Shown here: positions 26,355-34,142 of the stretch, piece after piece | Numbering within the stretch: the stretch's first letter is position 1 | Layout of the letters: each line of letters opens with the position of its first letter | Source: an uncultured SAR86 cluster bacterium | GTDB taxonomy: Bacteria > Pseudomonadota > Gammaproteobacteria > Magnimaribacterales > D2472 | DNA: 64,000 nucleotides | Assembly: GCA_902520495.1 (NCBI GenBank) | Contig: CABYNW010000001.1 | Location: 1 to 64,000 of the forward strand | Direction: 5' to 3' | Notes under the pieces: generated by a model | Seen by the model: only the letters and a program-made list of their open reading frames with translations | What the model was told of the DNA's origin: nothing | Database searches by the model: none | Made by a program: the position numbers and the translations under genes

Positions 26355-26495
26355 ATGAGATATGGATATATTGTGATGCTGAAAATGAGTTCATCAGATG
26401 GTAGTTGGGTCAAAGCCTTTGGTCCCTCGAGCTACGAAATGTGTGCTTCTTTTGCAGCTAAGAGGCGAGAACCCTGTCAGATTCTCCCCGCTTAG
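26355..26495 (+). CDS. Possible small protein (46 residues) with conserved-looking composition
   Basis: ATG at 26355 to TAG at 26495. The base composition is clearly more GC-rich than the surroundings, and the product has a balanced, protein-like make-up: YGYIVMLKMSSSDGSWVK, then FGPSSYEMCASFAAKRREPC. Two cysteines and an aromatic-rich strand start suggest a small folded domain. It is preceded by GTTAAGATG without a clear Shine-Dalgarno site. It ends five bases before the next gene. No family recognised. Confidence 0.45.
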   Translation: MRYGYIVMLKMSSSDGSWVKAFGPSSYEMCASFAAKRREPCQILPA

Positions 26496-26500
26496 ATAAA

Positions 26501-26908
26501 ATGATTTCACAATTCTTCTTAAAGAAAAAAATCTTTAAATACCTAGATAAATTTTCTAAGGAATCTACAAAGGCGGAAATGTTTATGAGTTGGGCAGATG
26601 TAATAGATGTTGCCCAGCATGAATGGAATCAAACGTATATACCTGCAAAACAGTTATACCTATTCGTAAGAGAATGGCATAAAAAAAATAATAGAGCACA
26701 TCTTTTGGATGCGATGAATGAGTTAAATAGATCATTCCAAATTAAAGTGATGGAAGATCTATATAGCGAGTATTTAGATTATTATAGAGAGAGCAAAGAT
26801 CCATCTGATTTAGAATTTGCAAATGATTGCCTTCGAAATGCTTCAAAAATAAGAAGTTTCCCAAAAAAAGATCTTCATATATATCTCTCTAATTATCTTG
26901 GTGGTTAG
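26501..26908 (+). CDS. Unknown 135-residue protein
   Basis: ATG at 26501. Highly charged, helical, cytoplasmic-looking: MSWADVIDVAQHEWNQTY near 30-45, then LFVREWHKKNNRAHLLDAMNEL near 55-75, then SDLEFANDCLRNASKIRSF near 100-120. The pattern suggests three or four helices. The next gene starts directly after its stop (26908/26909), so the pair is co-translated. No family recognised. Confidence 0.6.
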   Translation: MISQFFLKKKIFKYLDKFSKESTKAEMFMSWADVIDVAQHEWNQTYIPAKQLYLFVREWHKKNNRAHLLDAMNELNRSFQIKVMEDLYSEYLDYYRESKDPSDLEFANDCLRNASKIRSFPKKDLHIYLSNYLGG

Positions 26909-27106
26909 ATGACATCTTTTTTAATTTTTATATTTGCCGTTGCAGCATTTTTTAAGCACTTTCCAGAAGCTGCAAGTTTTTTACTTACATTAAACTACTT
27001 GATTGTGACAATCATATTGTTGGCATTATTTGGTTGGAATTTCTTTACAGGACTATTGGTAGTGTTATTTTTACTTAATATGTTCGGAATGTTTGACGAG
27101 GCGTAA
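26909..27106 (+). CDS. Small two-segment membrane protein (65 residues)
   Basis: ATG immediately follows the stop of the preceding gene. Two hydrophobic stretches (about 2-14 with 20-32, and 34-60) cover nearly the entire length, leaving a short acidic end MFDEA. Such size and topology occur in holin-like, toxin-like or accessory membrane proteins; nothing here distinguishes them. The adjacent cytoplasmic protein may be its partner. Confidence 0.55.
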   Translation: MTSFLIFIFAVAAFFKHFPEAASFLLTLNYLIVTIILLALFGWNFFTGLLVVLFLLNMFGMFDEA

Positions 27107-27123
27107 TTGATATAAGAGGATTT

Positions 27124-27612
27124 ATGGAATTTGAAAGAATTAGAGTGACTGATCAAGGGGTTGTAAGACTAAAAAAAATAACAATAGTAATACCTCTTTA
27201 TAATGATAGAGAAAAAGAAATTGAGATTACAACTTCAAACAGAGAATTAATACATATCGCAATCAATAGGCAAGTCTTGCTAAATGATTTTTCAAGAAAT
27301 TCAGAGTTTATATATGAAAGAATTTTACAAATACTTTTAAGAAGTAAGGATATTTCGATGGATGACAAATGTTTGTTTGAGGATTGGAACTATCATTCAA
27401 TTAGGTTTAAGAATTATGAAGGTAAAAAATGTAACAGCAAAGAGAAAAAGCTTTTTTATACAAACAAATCAGATAAAATTTTTGAACGCATTAATGGCAA
27501 TAGAGATGCAACTTGGCGAGAGTACATGGATATTATAAGCTATGATCCTTGTATGCAAATTAATGCTTCAGTGAATAATATTATGGGGATAGATAAAAAT
27601 TATGACAAATGA
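27124..27612 (+). CDS. Unknown 162-residue protein
   Basis: ATG at 27124 with AGAGGA about seven bases upstream. The first 55 residues have alternating strands (ERIRVTDQGVVRLKKITIVI), followed by a mixed region with cysteines at CLFEDWNY, EGKKCNSKE and YDPCMQIN. No signal, no membrane segment, no family recognised. It is the last gene of the accessory block; convergent dctM ends 45 bases later. The gap holds AGCTTA-GT-TAAGCT (27637-27650), a short hairpin that may end both transcripts. Confidence 0.6.
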   Translation: MEFERIRVTDQGVVRLKKITIVIPLYNDREKEIEITTSNRELIHIAINRQVLLNDFSRNSEFIYERILQILLRSKDISMDDKCLFEDWNYHSIRFKNYEGKKCNSKEKKLFYTNKSDKIFERINGNRDATWREYMDIISYDPCMQINASVNNIMGIDKNYDK

Positions 27613-27657
27613 TGTTCAACAAATGGATATAACTATAGCTTAGTTAAGCTCTTTCCC

Positions 27658-28995
27658 TTATAAAACAAAAGCAGGAAAAATGATTACTATCAAGAGCACA
27701 AATAATTGGATTAAAATAAAAGGAACAACACCACTATAAATATCTGAAGTTTGAATACTTCGATTAGCTACACCTCTTAAATAAAATAGAGAAAATCCAA
27801 AGGGAGGCGTTAAAAATGATGTTTGAAGGTTAATTGCAAACAGTATAGCCAGCCATACTGGATCAAAGCCCATCATAAGAAGTGGTGGCGCTATTAAAGG
27901 CACTATTACATAGCAAATTTCTATAAAGTCTAAGATAAAACCTAATAAAAATATTACAAGCAATACAAAGATCAATGCAGTGTATGAACCACCAGGTAGA
28001 GAACTAAATATAAGATTTATTAATTCGTCTCCGCCAACACCCCTAAAAATTAATGAAAATATTGAAGCACCTATAAGAATAGTAAAAATCATTGTAGATA
28101 CAACAGCAGTCTTTTCAGATGTTTCTTTGATAAAAGTTAGATTAATTTTTCTATTTATAAATGCTATTACCAGTGCTCCAAAAGCTCCAATGGCTGCTGC
28201 TTCTGTAGGAGTAGCAATCCCAGCAAAAATTGATCCTAGAACAAGAAAAATTAAAGTAATTGGAAGTGCAAGAGTTTTAAGTAAATCTATTTTATTAATG
28301 TGTTTTTCATCTGAGTAATTTTTAATATTTAAATTAGTTTTATTTTTATAAATTGTGTAAAAAAGATAACCAAGACAGATCATTATTCCTGGAACAATCG
28401 CACCTATAAAAAGATCACCAACTGTAACTGTTTGTTGAGAAAAGATACCCATATCGTTTTGAGCTCTTTGATAGGCATTAGACATAACATCACCCAAGAG
28501 AACCAAAGCAATGGATGGAGGTATGATTTGGCCTAACGTTCCTGTTGAGGCAACAAGACCTGCTGAAAAACTTTTTTTGTATCCTTGTTTGATAAGAATT
28601 GGTAGAGACATAAGCCCAATAGTTACAACAGTTGCTCCAACGATACCTGTGCTAGCTGCTAAGAGAGCTCCAACAATTATTATTGATATTGATAAACCGC
28701 CTTTAGTATTCCTAAAAGCAGCCGCCATGTTCTCTAACATTTTTGCTGCAATACCTGACTTTTCTAAGATAGTTCCCATGAAGATAAATAGTGGTACAGC
28801 AAGTAACGTTACATTATTCATGATTCCAAAAATTCTTATGGGTATGCTTTTAAAAATAGTTGGATCAAATATTCCAAATGGGATACAAATCAATGCAAAG
28901 AGTATTGATACTCCTGCAAGGGTAAATGCAACAGGATAACCAATTAATAATGCGGCACATATTAATAGTAATAAAAGTAGGGGTATTAGTTCCAT
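27658..28995 (-). CDS. dctM: TRAP transporter large permease (DctM family)
   Basis: 445 residues with about twelve membrane segments. Typical DctM segments are visible: GYPVAFTLAGVSILFA near 20, PLFIFMGTILEKSGIA near 70, LLAASTGIVGATVVTIGLMSLPI near 112, and SFLTPPFGFSLFYLRGVA near 400. It carries the sodium-coupled transport path of a tripartite ATP-independent transporter. It overlaps the dctQ end by ten bases. Its binding protein is probably the TakP-like lipoprotein encoded at 20731, since no other is seen in the window. Confidence 0.9.
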   Translation of the reverse strand: MELIPLLLLLLICAALLIGYPVAFTLAGVSILFALICIPFGIFDPTIFKSIPIRIFGIMNNVTLLAVPLFIFMGTILEKSGIAAKMLENMAAAFRNTKGGLSISIIIVGALLAASTGIVGATVVTIGLMSLPILIKQGYKKSFSAGLVASTGTLGQIIPPSIALVLLGDVMSNAYQRAQNDMGIFSQQTVTVGDLFIGAIVPGIMICLGYLFYTIYKNKTNLNIKNYSDEKHINKIDLLKTLALPITLIFLVLGSIFAGIATPTEAAAIGAFGALVIAFINRKINLTFIKETSEKTAVVSTMIFTILIGASIFSLIFRGVGGDELINLIFSSLPGGSYTALIFVLLVIFLLGFILDFIEICYVIVPLIAPPLLMMGFDPVWLAILFAINLQTSFLTPPFGFSLFYLRGVANRSIQTSDIYSGVVPFILIQLFVLLIVIIFPAFVL

Positions 28996-29459
28996 CTGTT
29001 TTTAATAAACTGATAAAAAAGAGTAATTAATAGCGTGATTGGAAATAATGCAATCAAAGTTTTTTGAATATATACAAATCCTAGACCACCTGCCTCAGTA
29101 GAAACCTCTTTAATCTTCCACGCCATATTAATTAACTCAATTGAGTAATAACCAACAACAAAACATAAAGGCAATAAGAAAAGAAGACTAAGGAAAAAAT
29201 TTATTTTAGTTTTGTATGAATTTGATGATTCTCTATAGAAGATATCAACTCTTACGTGCTCATCTTTATATTGAACATATCCAGCGCATCCTAAAAAGAC
29301 CAATGCATGCATATACATTACTAATTCTTGAATGCCTGTTAATCCGATTCCTAGGAAATATCTAGCCACAATTATAACTATCATCAATATTGTCATAGTG
29401 GGAATCATCAATGATATGAATTTTCCTAAAGAATTTATTATTTTTTCGATGTTTATCAT
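28986..29459 (-). CDS. dctQ: TRAP transporter small permease (DctQ family)
   Basis: 157 residues from the ATG at 29459 (MINIEKIINSLGKF); an upstream GTG at 29492 is also possible and lacks a ribosome site. Four membrane segments at about 10-32, 48-66, 85-107 and 125-148 match DctQ. A conserved-looking GCAGYVQYKDEHVRVDIFY segment follows the second. It forms the permease with DctM. Its start region overlaps the predicted yaaA promoter on the other strand, so the two genes are divergent with very little space. Confidence 0.85.
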   Translation of the reverse strand: MINIEKIINSLGKFISLMIPTMTILMIVIIVARYFLGIGLTGIQELVMYMHALVFLGCAGYVQYKDEHVRVDIFYRESSNSYKTKINFFLSLLFLLPLCFVVGYYSIELINMAWKIKEVSTEAGGLGFVYIQKTLIALFPITLLITLFYQFIKNRWN

Positions 29460-29488
29460 TGAATATGTCTTTATATATTCGTTAGAAT
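29459..29488 (+). promoter_or_regulatory. Candidate promoter for yaaA giving a leaderless mRNA
   Basis: TTGAAT (29459-29464), 18-base spacer, TAGAAT (29483-29488). The yaaA ATG is at 29495, six bases after the -10, so transcription would begin at or next to the start codon. No Shine-Dalgarno site precedes this ATG, consistent with a leaderless message. Confidence 0.45.
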
Positions 29489-29494
29489 ACACTC

Positions 29495-30265
29495 ATGATT
29501 ATAGTACTTTCTCCAGCAAAAACACTTGATTACGAATTTGAGACTGATGGAAACCATTCGGTGCCGTCCTTCTTAAGTCAGTCGTCTAAACTTATAGGTC
29601 AATTAAAGAAAAAAGAACCTAAAGATATTGCATCACTAATGGGACTAAGCGATAAGCTGGCAACATTAAATTATGATAGATATCAATCCTGGACAGCTTC
29701 TAAAAAAGCCTCTAATGATTCAAAGCCATCTTTGCTTGTTTTTAAGGGTGATGTTTATCAAGGACTTCAGGCAGAAGACTTAACAAAGAAAGAAATGAAT
29801 TTTGCTCAAAAGCACATTAGGATTTTATCTGGGCTATATGGGATTTTAAGACCATTAGACCTTATGAAGCCATATAGATTAGAAATGGGAACAAAACTTG
29901 AAACCTCAGAAGGTAAAAATCTTTATGAATTTTGGGGTAACAAGATTCAAAAAAATGTCTTAGAAGAACTAAAAAAACAAAAATCTGATCTTTTAATCAA
30001 TTTAGCTTCAAAAGAATACTTTACAGTTTTAGGTAAATTGCCTGAAGACCTTAATCTTGTATCTCCAACATTTAAAGATTATAAGAATGGTAAGTATAAG
30101 ATTATTAGTTTTTATGCAAAAAAAGCTAGAGGTCTTATGGCTCGATGGATAATACAAAACAAAGTTACAGATTTTGAAGATCTTAAGAAGTTTAGTGTAG
30201 ATGGATACAAATATTCAAAAGCTGAATCTACAATTACGGTACCTGTTTTTCTTAGAAAGCCTTAA
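29495..30265 (+). CDS. yaaA: Peroxide stress protein YaaA (DUF328)
   Basis: 256 residues, normal length. The start MIIVLSPAKTLDYE is the family signature. Further matches include DVYQGLQAEDL near 88, RILSGLYGILRPLDLMKPYRLEMGT near 108-132 and a late KKARGLMARWI. E. coli YaaA lowers free iron and protects DNA under hydrogen peroxide stress; its structure has a DNA-binding HhH-like feature. It is convergent with the crotonase gene, overlapping by four bases. Confidence 0.92.
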   Translation: MIIVLSPAKTLDYEFETDGNHSVPSFLSQSSKLIGQLKKKEPKDIASLMGLSDKLATLNYDRYQSWTASKKASNDSKPSLLVFKGDVYQGLQAEDLTKKEMNFAQKHIRILSGLYGILRPLDLMKPYRLEMGTKLETSEGKNLYEFWGNKIQKNVLEELKKQKSDLLINLASKEYFTVLGKLPEDLNLVSPTFKDYKNGKYKIISFYAKKARGLMARWIIQNKVTDFEDLKKFSVDGYKYSKAESTITVPVFLRKP

Positions 30266-31128
30266 GAATCTGATTCGTTAAATTTTTTTACGTCAACCAT
30301 TTTATTGAATTCAGCTTCTCTTTTTTCCATATTGGCTGTCATTGCCTCAGCCATATCTTTTTGACTTAACATAGCTCCGCTCCACAAGGCATTATATTCT
30401 AGACTATCCTTAACAGAGTGATCTCTTGAATAGTTCATAACAGCTTTTAATCCATAAATAGCAACAGGTGATTTTGAAGCAATTTCTTTAGCTAAACTAT
30501 TTGCAGCTTCAAGCAATTTCTCTTGTGATTCATATGTATCACTTACTAATCCAGTATCTTTTGCCTCTTCCGCATACATTCTTCTACCTGTATAGGCCAT
30601 TTCTCGCATTTTAGAATCTGGAATAATTTTAGGAAGTCTTTGCAGCGTTCCTACATCCGCAGCCATTCCAATATTGATTTCTTGGATACAGAAAAATGCA
30701 TCATCAGATGCTAATCTAATATCACACGCAGTAACAAGATCAACTGCACCACCAATACAGCCTCCATGAATTGCGGCAATGACAGGCACTCTTATCTTTT
30801 CTAGGGTACTAATATATTCTTGTAGTTCTTTAGCGACTCTGTATACAGCTTCACCAATTCGAGCATGATCTGGCTTCTTATCATCAGGAATATTATCAAC
30901 TCCATTAGAGAAAGCATTTAAATCCATGCCAGCACAAAAATGTTTACCCGTAGATGACATAACAACGACTCTTACTTCTGAGTCTTTATTAATTTCTTTT
31001 AAAACATCACCAAGCTCAACCCAAAAATCTCTAGACATAGTGTTTAGTTCATCAGGTCTCGATAAAACAAGATTTGCTATATGATTTTCAACATCAACTT
31101 TGAAACATTTATATTGTTTCTTGTTCAT
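30262..31128 (-). CDS. Crotonase family enoyl-CoA hydratase/dienoyl-CoA isomerase-like protein
   Basis: 288 residues. Oxyanion-hole regions SSTGKHFCAGMDLNAF near 60-73 and AAIHGGCIGGAVDLVTACDIRLA near 113-135 are clear. The FFCIQEINIGMAADVGTLQRLPKI segment has acidic residues in the place used by delta(3,5)-delta(2,4)-dienoyl-CoA isomerases (E and D about six apart), so that reaction is the best guess. Its ATG overlaps the TGA of a 53-residue gene upstream. Confidence 0.8.
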   Translation of the reverse strand: MNKKQYKCFKVDVENHIANLVLSRPDELNTMSRDFWVELGDVLKEINKDSEVRVVVMSSTGKHFCAGMDLNAFSNGVDNIPDDKKPDHARIGEAVYRVAKELQEYISTLEKIRVPVIAAIHGGCIGGAVDLVTACDIRLASDDAFFCIQEINIGMAADVGTLQRLPKIIPDSKMREMAYTGRRMYAEEAKDTGLVSDTYESQEKLLEAANSLAKEIASKSPVAIYGLKAVMNYSRDHSVKDSLEYNALWSGAMLSQKDMAEAMTANMEKREAEFNKMVDVKKFNESDS

Positions 31129-31286
31129 GATCTGTTTGCCATTTCAATTGATTCGTTAACAATTGTTCGCATTTTTTCAACATGTTCAAACGTTTTATGG
31201 TGAGATAGGACAACCTTTCTATCTTCACTTAATAGGACCAACATTTTTTTTAGTTGCTCTAAATTTTCTAGTATCTTATTTTCCAT
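31125..31286 (-). CDS. Small helical protein (53 residues) coupled to the crotonase gene
   Basis: ATG at 31286 to TGA at 31125. The TGA shares bases with the crotonase ATG (ATGA). The product reads as one or two amphipathic helices: ENLEQLKKMLVLLSEDRKVV, then HHKTFEHVEKMRTIVNESIEMANRS. Leucine and valine spacing suggests a helical hairpin or coiled coil. No family recognised. Start-stop overlap and clean helix periodicity make a chance frame unlikely. Confidence 0.5.
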   Translation of the reverse strand: MENKILENLEQLKKMLVLLSEDRKVVLSHHKTFEHVEKMRTIVNESIEMANRS

Positions 31287-31319
31287 AAATATAATTTTCT
31301 AACTAAATTGTAATGAATA

Positions 31320-31333
31320 AGCATTATAATGCT
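31320..31333. promoter_or_regulatory. Perfect 14-bp palindrome over a -10-like box before the phosphatase genes
   Basis: AGCATTATAATGCT reads the same on both strands and contains TATAAT at 31325-31330. The phosphatase ATG follows at 31342, eight bases after the palindrome. A repressor bound there would block RNA polymerase. It does not resemble a Pho box. No good -35 box is seen at 17 bases upstream. Confidence 0.4.
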
Positions 31334-31341
31334 CTTGAGCT

Positions 31342-32175
31342 ATGAAATCACTAAGACAAATTTTTTTAATTGTAGTTATTTCTTTAAATAACAACGTATT
31401 TTCATCCGAAGATGACAAAACTTTTCAAGAGCAGTCTATGTTATCAGTTTTATATGCTCAGACTGCTGCTGAATTTTCTGCAAATAATATACAAGTCTAT
31501 AACAATGCCAAAATTTATTTAGATATGGCTTTAATTGATAAGTCTTGGACAGCCGCCCTTGAACAAAAGCTTGAGTACAGTTCTAAAAAGCCAGCAATCA
31601 TATTAGATATTGATGAAACAGTTCTTGATAATACGCCTTTTCAAGCTAGAACAATAATCAAAGGCCTTTCTTATCCAAATGGATGGGTTGATTGGGCTAA
31701 TGAAGGTCAAGCAACTGCTGTGGCAGGCGTGTCTGACTTTTTAGAATATGCAAATAAAAAAGGAGTTAAAATTTTTTATGTTACTAATCGTATTCATATT
31801 CTTGAAAAAGCAACCAAAGAAAATTTGATTAAACTTGGATTGCCATTTGATAATGATATCGATGTTTTATTGATGAAAGAAGAAAATGGTTGGACTAGTG
31901 ATAAAACTTCAAGACGAGAATTAATAGCAAAAGATTATAGAATATTGCTTATGGTCGGAGATCAATTGACTGACTTCATTTCATCAGAGGAAGCATATGT
32001 CCATCATGTCGAAAGAAAAAAAATAGCTGCTAAATACTCAGATATGTGGGGAACAAAATGGTTTGTAATAACTAATCCCATGTACGGAAGATGGGAATAC
32101 TCAATTTATGATAATAAAAGTCCTGAATCTGAAGAAGAGGCTAAGGCTATAAGAATTAATTCACTTCGCCCTTAA
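31342..32175 (+). CDS. Exported acid phosphatase, class B / e(P4)-like HAD family
   Basis: 277 residues. N-terminal signal peptide (about 1-22, ending NNNVFSSEDD) without a lipidated cysteine, unlike Haemophilus e(P4). HAD catalytic motif ILDIDETVLDNT near residue 90 (both aspartates present), motif II YVTNRI near 147, and motif III/IV with K-TSRRELI and MVGDQLTDF near 205. Such enzymes remove phosphate from nucleotides such as NMN or AMP in the periplasm, letting the cell take up the nucleoside. It is followed four bases later by an alkaline phosphatase gene. Confidence 0.85.
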   Translation: MKSLRQIFLIVVISLNNNVFSSEDDKTFQEQSMLSVLYAQTAAEFSANNIQVYNNAKIYLDMALIDKSWTAALEQKLEYSSKKPAIILDIDETVLDNTPFQARTIIKGLSYPNGWVDWANEGQATAVAGVSDFLEYANKKGVKIFYVTNRIHILEKATKENLIKLGLPFDNDIDVLLMKEENGWTSDKTSRRELIAKDYRILLMVGDQLTDFISSEEAYVHHVERKKIAAKYSDMWGTKWFVITNPMYGRWEYSIYDNKSPESEEEAKAIRINSLRP

Positions 32176-32179
32176 GAGG

Positions 32180-33322
32180 ATGAAAAACGTAGCTGCAATA
32201 ATTTTTACTTTGCTTGTTTTAATTGCTTGCAGCAAAGAAAAAACTGAAACAGTAAAGATGGGCAGCGAAGATTCAAATTTACTGGAAATAAAAATTTTTT
32301 CAGAATCAGCAAAACCTAAAAACATTATCTTAGCAATTGCAGATGGAGCTGGATTAAATCATATCACTGTATCAAGACTAGCTATTGGAGGCCCGGACCA
32401 CAAACTTTATATAGATCAACTGCCTGTTGCTGGCATTTCTTCAACACATGCATATGAGAACCTTATTACAGACTCCGCTGCAGCAGGCACCGCTTGGGCA
32501 ACAGGTAATAAAACTAAAAATAGATATCTATCAGTTGATAAGGATAAAAAAGAACTTACAACTATTTTTGAGATGTTAGATGACAAAGGATATCTTAAGG
32601 GAATAGTTGCTACATCTTCGGTTACTCATGCGACACCAGCTGCATTTTACGCTCATATTGATTCAAGATATAAAGAAAAAGAAATAGCTGCTCAATTGCT
32701 AAATTCTTCAGTGGATATAGCATTGGGTGGAGGTCAAGAATTTTTTAATTTAGAGGAAGTAGACAAAAATCATTATCTTATGACTAAGAAATCATCTTTA
32801 GAAAAGAATTACGACGGATTAAAAAATATAGTTGGTTTATTTGATGAAGATGGAATGGAAAGAGGGCCTGATATGCCAACCCAAAGAGAAATGACAAACT
32901 ATGCTTTAGATTACTTAGACGATAAGTGCAATGGATTTTTTTTAATGACCGAAGGCAGTCAGATAGATTGGGCAGGACATAGTAATGATATTGAGTACAT
33001 GATCAGAGAATTTAAAGATTTTGATTTAACGATCAAGGATTTAATAAATTTTGTATCAACTAACAAGGATACACTTTTATTAATAACGGCTGATCATGAG
33101 ACGGGCGGACTTCAAGTTATGAAGCAAAAAGACAACTCTTTTATAGTTCAGTGGGGAACAGGCAGCCATACAGGTGTGCCTGTAGGTGTCTATGCCTATG
33201 GACCAGGAAGTCAAAATTTTAATGGCATGATGGATAATACCGATATTTTCTATAAGATTTTAGAGGTCTTAGATTACCAAAATTTAACAAGCTCAATGTG
33301 TGGTTTAAATAATGATCGATAA
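32180..33322 (+). CDS. Alkaline phosphatase, lipoprotein form
   Basis: 380 residues with a lipoprotein signal (MKNVAAIIFTLLVLIAC, Cys17). The phosphorylated serine lies in ITDSAAAGTAWATG near 92-105; metal ligands appear in ILAIADGAGLNH near 50, TEGSQIDWAGH near 258, and TADHETGG near 303, followed by a late histidine in TGSHTGVPV. All are as in the PhoA superfamily, so activity is expected. It releases phosphate from organic esters outside the inner membrane. It overlaps cysQ by 11 bases; three phosphatases in a row suggest a phosphate or nucleotide scavenging operon. Confidence 0.88.
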   Translation: MKNVAAIIFTLLVLIACSKEKTETVKMGSEDSNLLEIKIFSESAKPKNIILAIADGAGLNHITVSRLAIGGPDHKLYIDQLPVAGISSTHAYENLITDSAAAGTAWATGNKTKNRYLSVDKDKKELTTIFEMLDDKGYLKGIVATSSVTHATPAAFYAHIDSRYKEKEIAAQLLNSSVDIALGGGQEFFNLEEVDKNHYLMTKKSSLEKNYDGLKNIVGLFDEDGMERGPDMPTQREMTNYALDYLDDKCNGFFLMTEGSQIDWAGHSNDIEYMIREFKDFDLTIKDLINFVSTNKDTLLLITADHETGGLQVMKQKDNSFIVQWGTGSHTGVPVGVYAYGPGSQNFNGMMDNTDIFYKILEVLDYQNLTSSMCGLNNDR

Positions 33323-34124
33323 GACATTTATAGATGCTCATCTAGTAGAACTAAAAGAATGTGTTAGAGATGCATCCAAGGCAATATTGGATGTTTATGA
33401 GAGTAGTGATTTCGGCGAGATCAACAAACAAGATGGATCTCCTCTAACAATTGCAGACAAATATGCAAATGAAATTATCTTAAATAGATTAAACCAGTTG
33501 ACTCCAGACATACCTATAATTTCCGAGGAGACCTTTGAAGTATCTGCGCTGAATAGTCTAAATGAAACATATTGGCTTGTTGATCCCCTTGACGGAACCA
33601 AAGAATTTATAAATAAAACTGATGAATTCACTGTAAATATTGCTTTAATTAATAATAAAAGCTCTATATTTGGCATTGTTGCTGCTCCAGTTACTGGAAA
33701 AATTTGGCATGGCTCTAAGTTTGATAAAAAAACTCAAACTAATATAGGCTCAAACAATATTAGGATTATTATGAGTAAGAGTCATAAAAATGAAAATGAT
33801 GAAAAATTTTTAGAATTTTTAGATATGAATAAAGTACCTTATCAAATTGTTGAGAAGGGGAGCTCTCTAAAATTATGCAGCCTTGCTGACAATGAAGCTG
33901 ATATTTATCCAAGATTCGGACCAACATCAGAATGGGATATAGCGGCAGCGCATGCAGTCTTGTCTTCTTATGGCGGGAGCGTGGTAAAGATAAAAGATAA
34001 TGAAGAATTAAACTATGCAAAAGAGTCGTCTATACTAAACCCATACTTTATTGCATTCAGAAATAATTCATTAAAAATTGAATTTTTGCCTGTTTTAAGA
34101 GATTTTTTTAAAAAATTGGTATAA
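33312..34124 (+). CDS. cysQ: 3'(2'),5'-bisphosphate nucleotidase CysQ
   Basis: 270 residues. Inositol-monophosphatase fold motifs are present: ISEET near 72, WLVDPLDGTKEFINKTDEFTVNIAL near 90 (metal-binding DPLDGTKEF), and SEWDIAAAHAVL near 205 (second metal loop). The DGTKEF form is typical of CysQ, which removes the 3' phosphate of PAP made during sulfate assimilation. It overlaps the alkaline phosphatase gene and precedes rpoH. Confidence 0.9.
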   Translation: MIDKTFIDAHLVELKECVRDASKAILDVYESSDFGEINKQDGSPLTIADKYANEIILNRLNQLTPDIPIISEETFEVSALNSLNETYWLVDPLDGTKEFINKTDEFTVNIALINNKSSIFGIVAAPVTGKIWHGSKFDKKTQTNIGSNNIRIIMSKSHKNENDEKFLEFLDMNKVPYQIVEKGSSLKLCSLADNEADIYPRFGPTSEWDIAAAHAVLSSYGGSVVKIKDNEELNYAKESSILNPYFIAFRNNSLKIEFLPVLRDFFKKLV

Positions 34125-34142
34125 TTCCCTATTAATAATAAT

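Noticed and set aside
26395-26495. GC-rich stretch considered as a tRNA or other structured RNA gene
   Set aside because: No tRNA-type T-loop, anticodon arm or CCA end can be drawn; the stretch reads better as part of a small coding frame.
27637-27650. Short hairpin AGCTTA-GT-TAAGCT considered as an attachment site or insertion border
   Set aside because: Only six-base arms, no second copy found at the other end of the accessory block; a weak terminator is the simpler reading.
28511-28939. 142-codon plus-strand frame opposite dctM
   Set aside because: A shadow of the membrane protein gene; its residues reflect reversed hydrophobic codons and no ribosome site is present.
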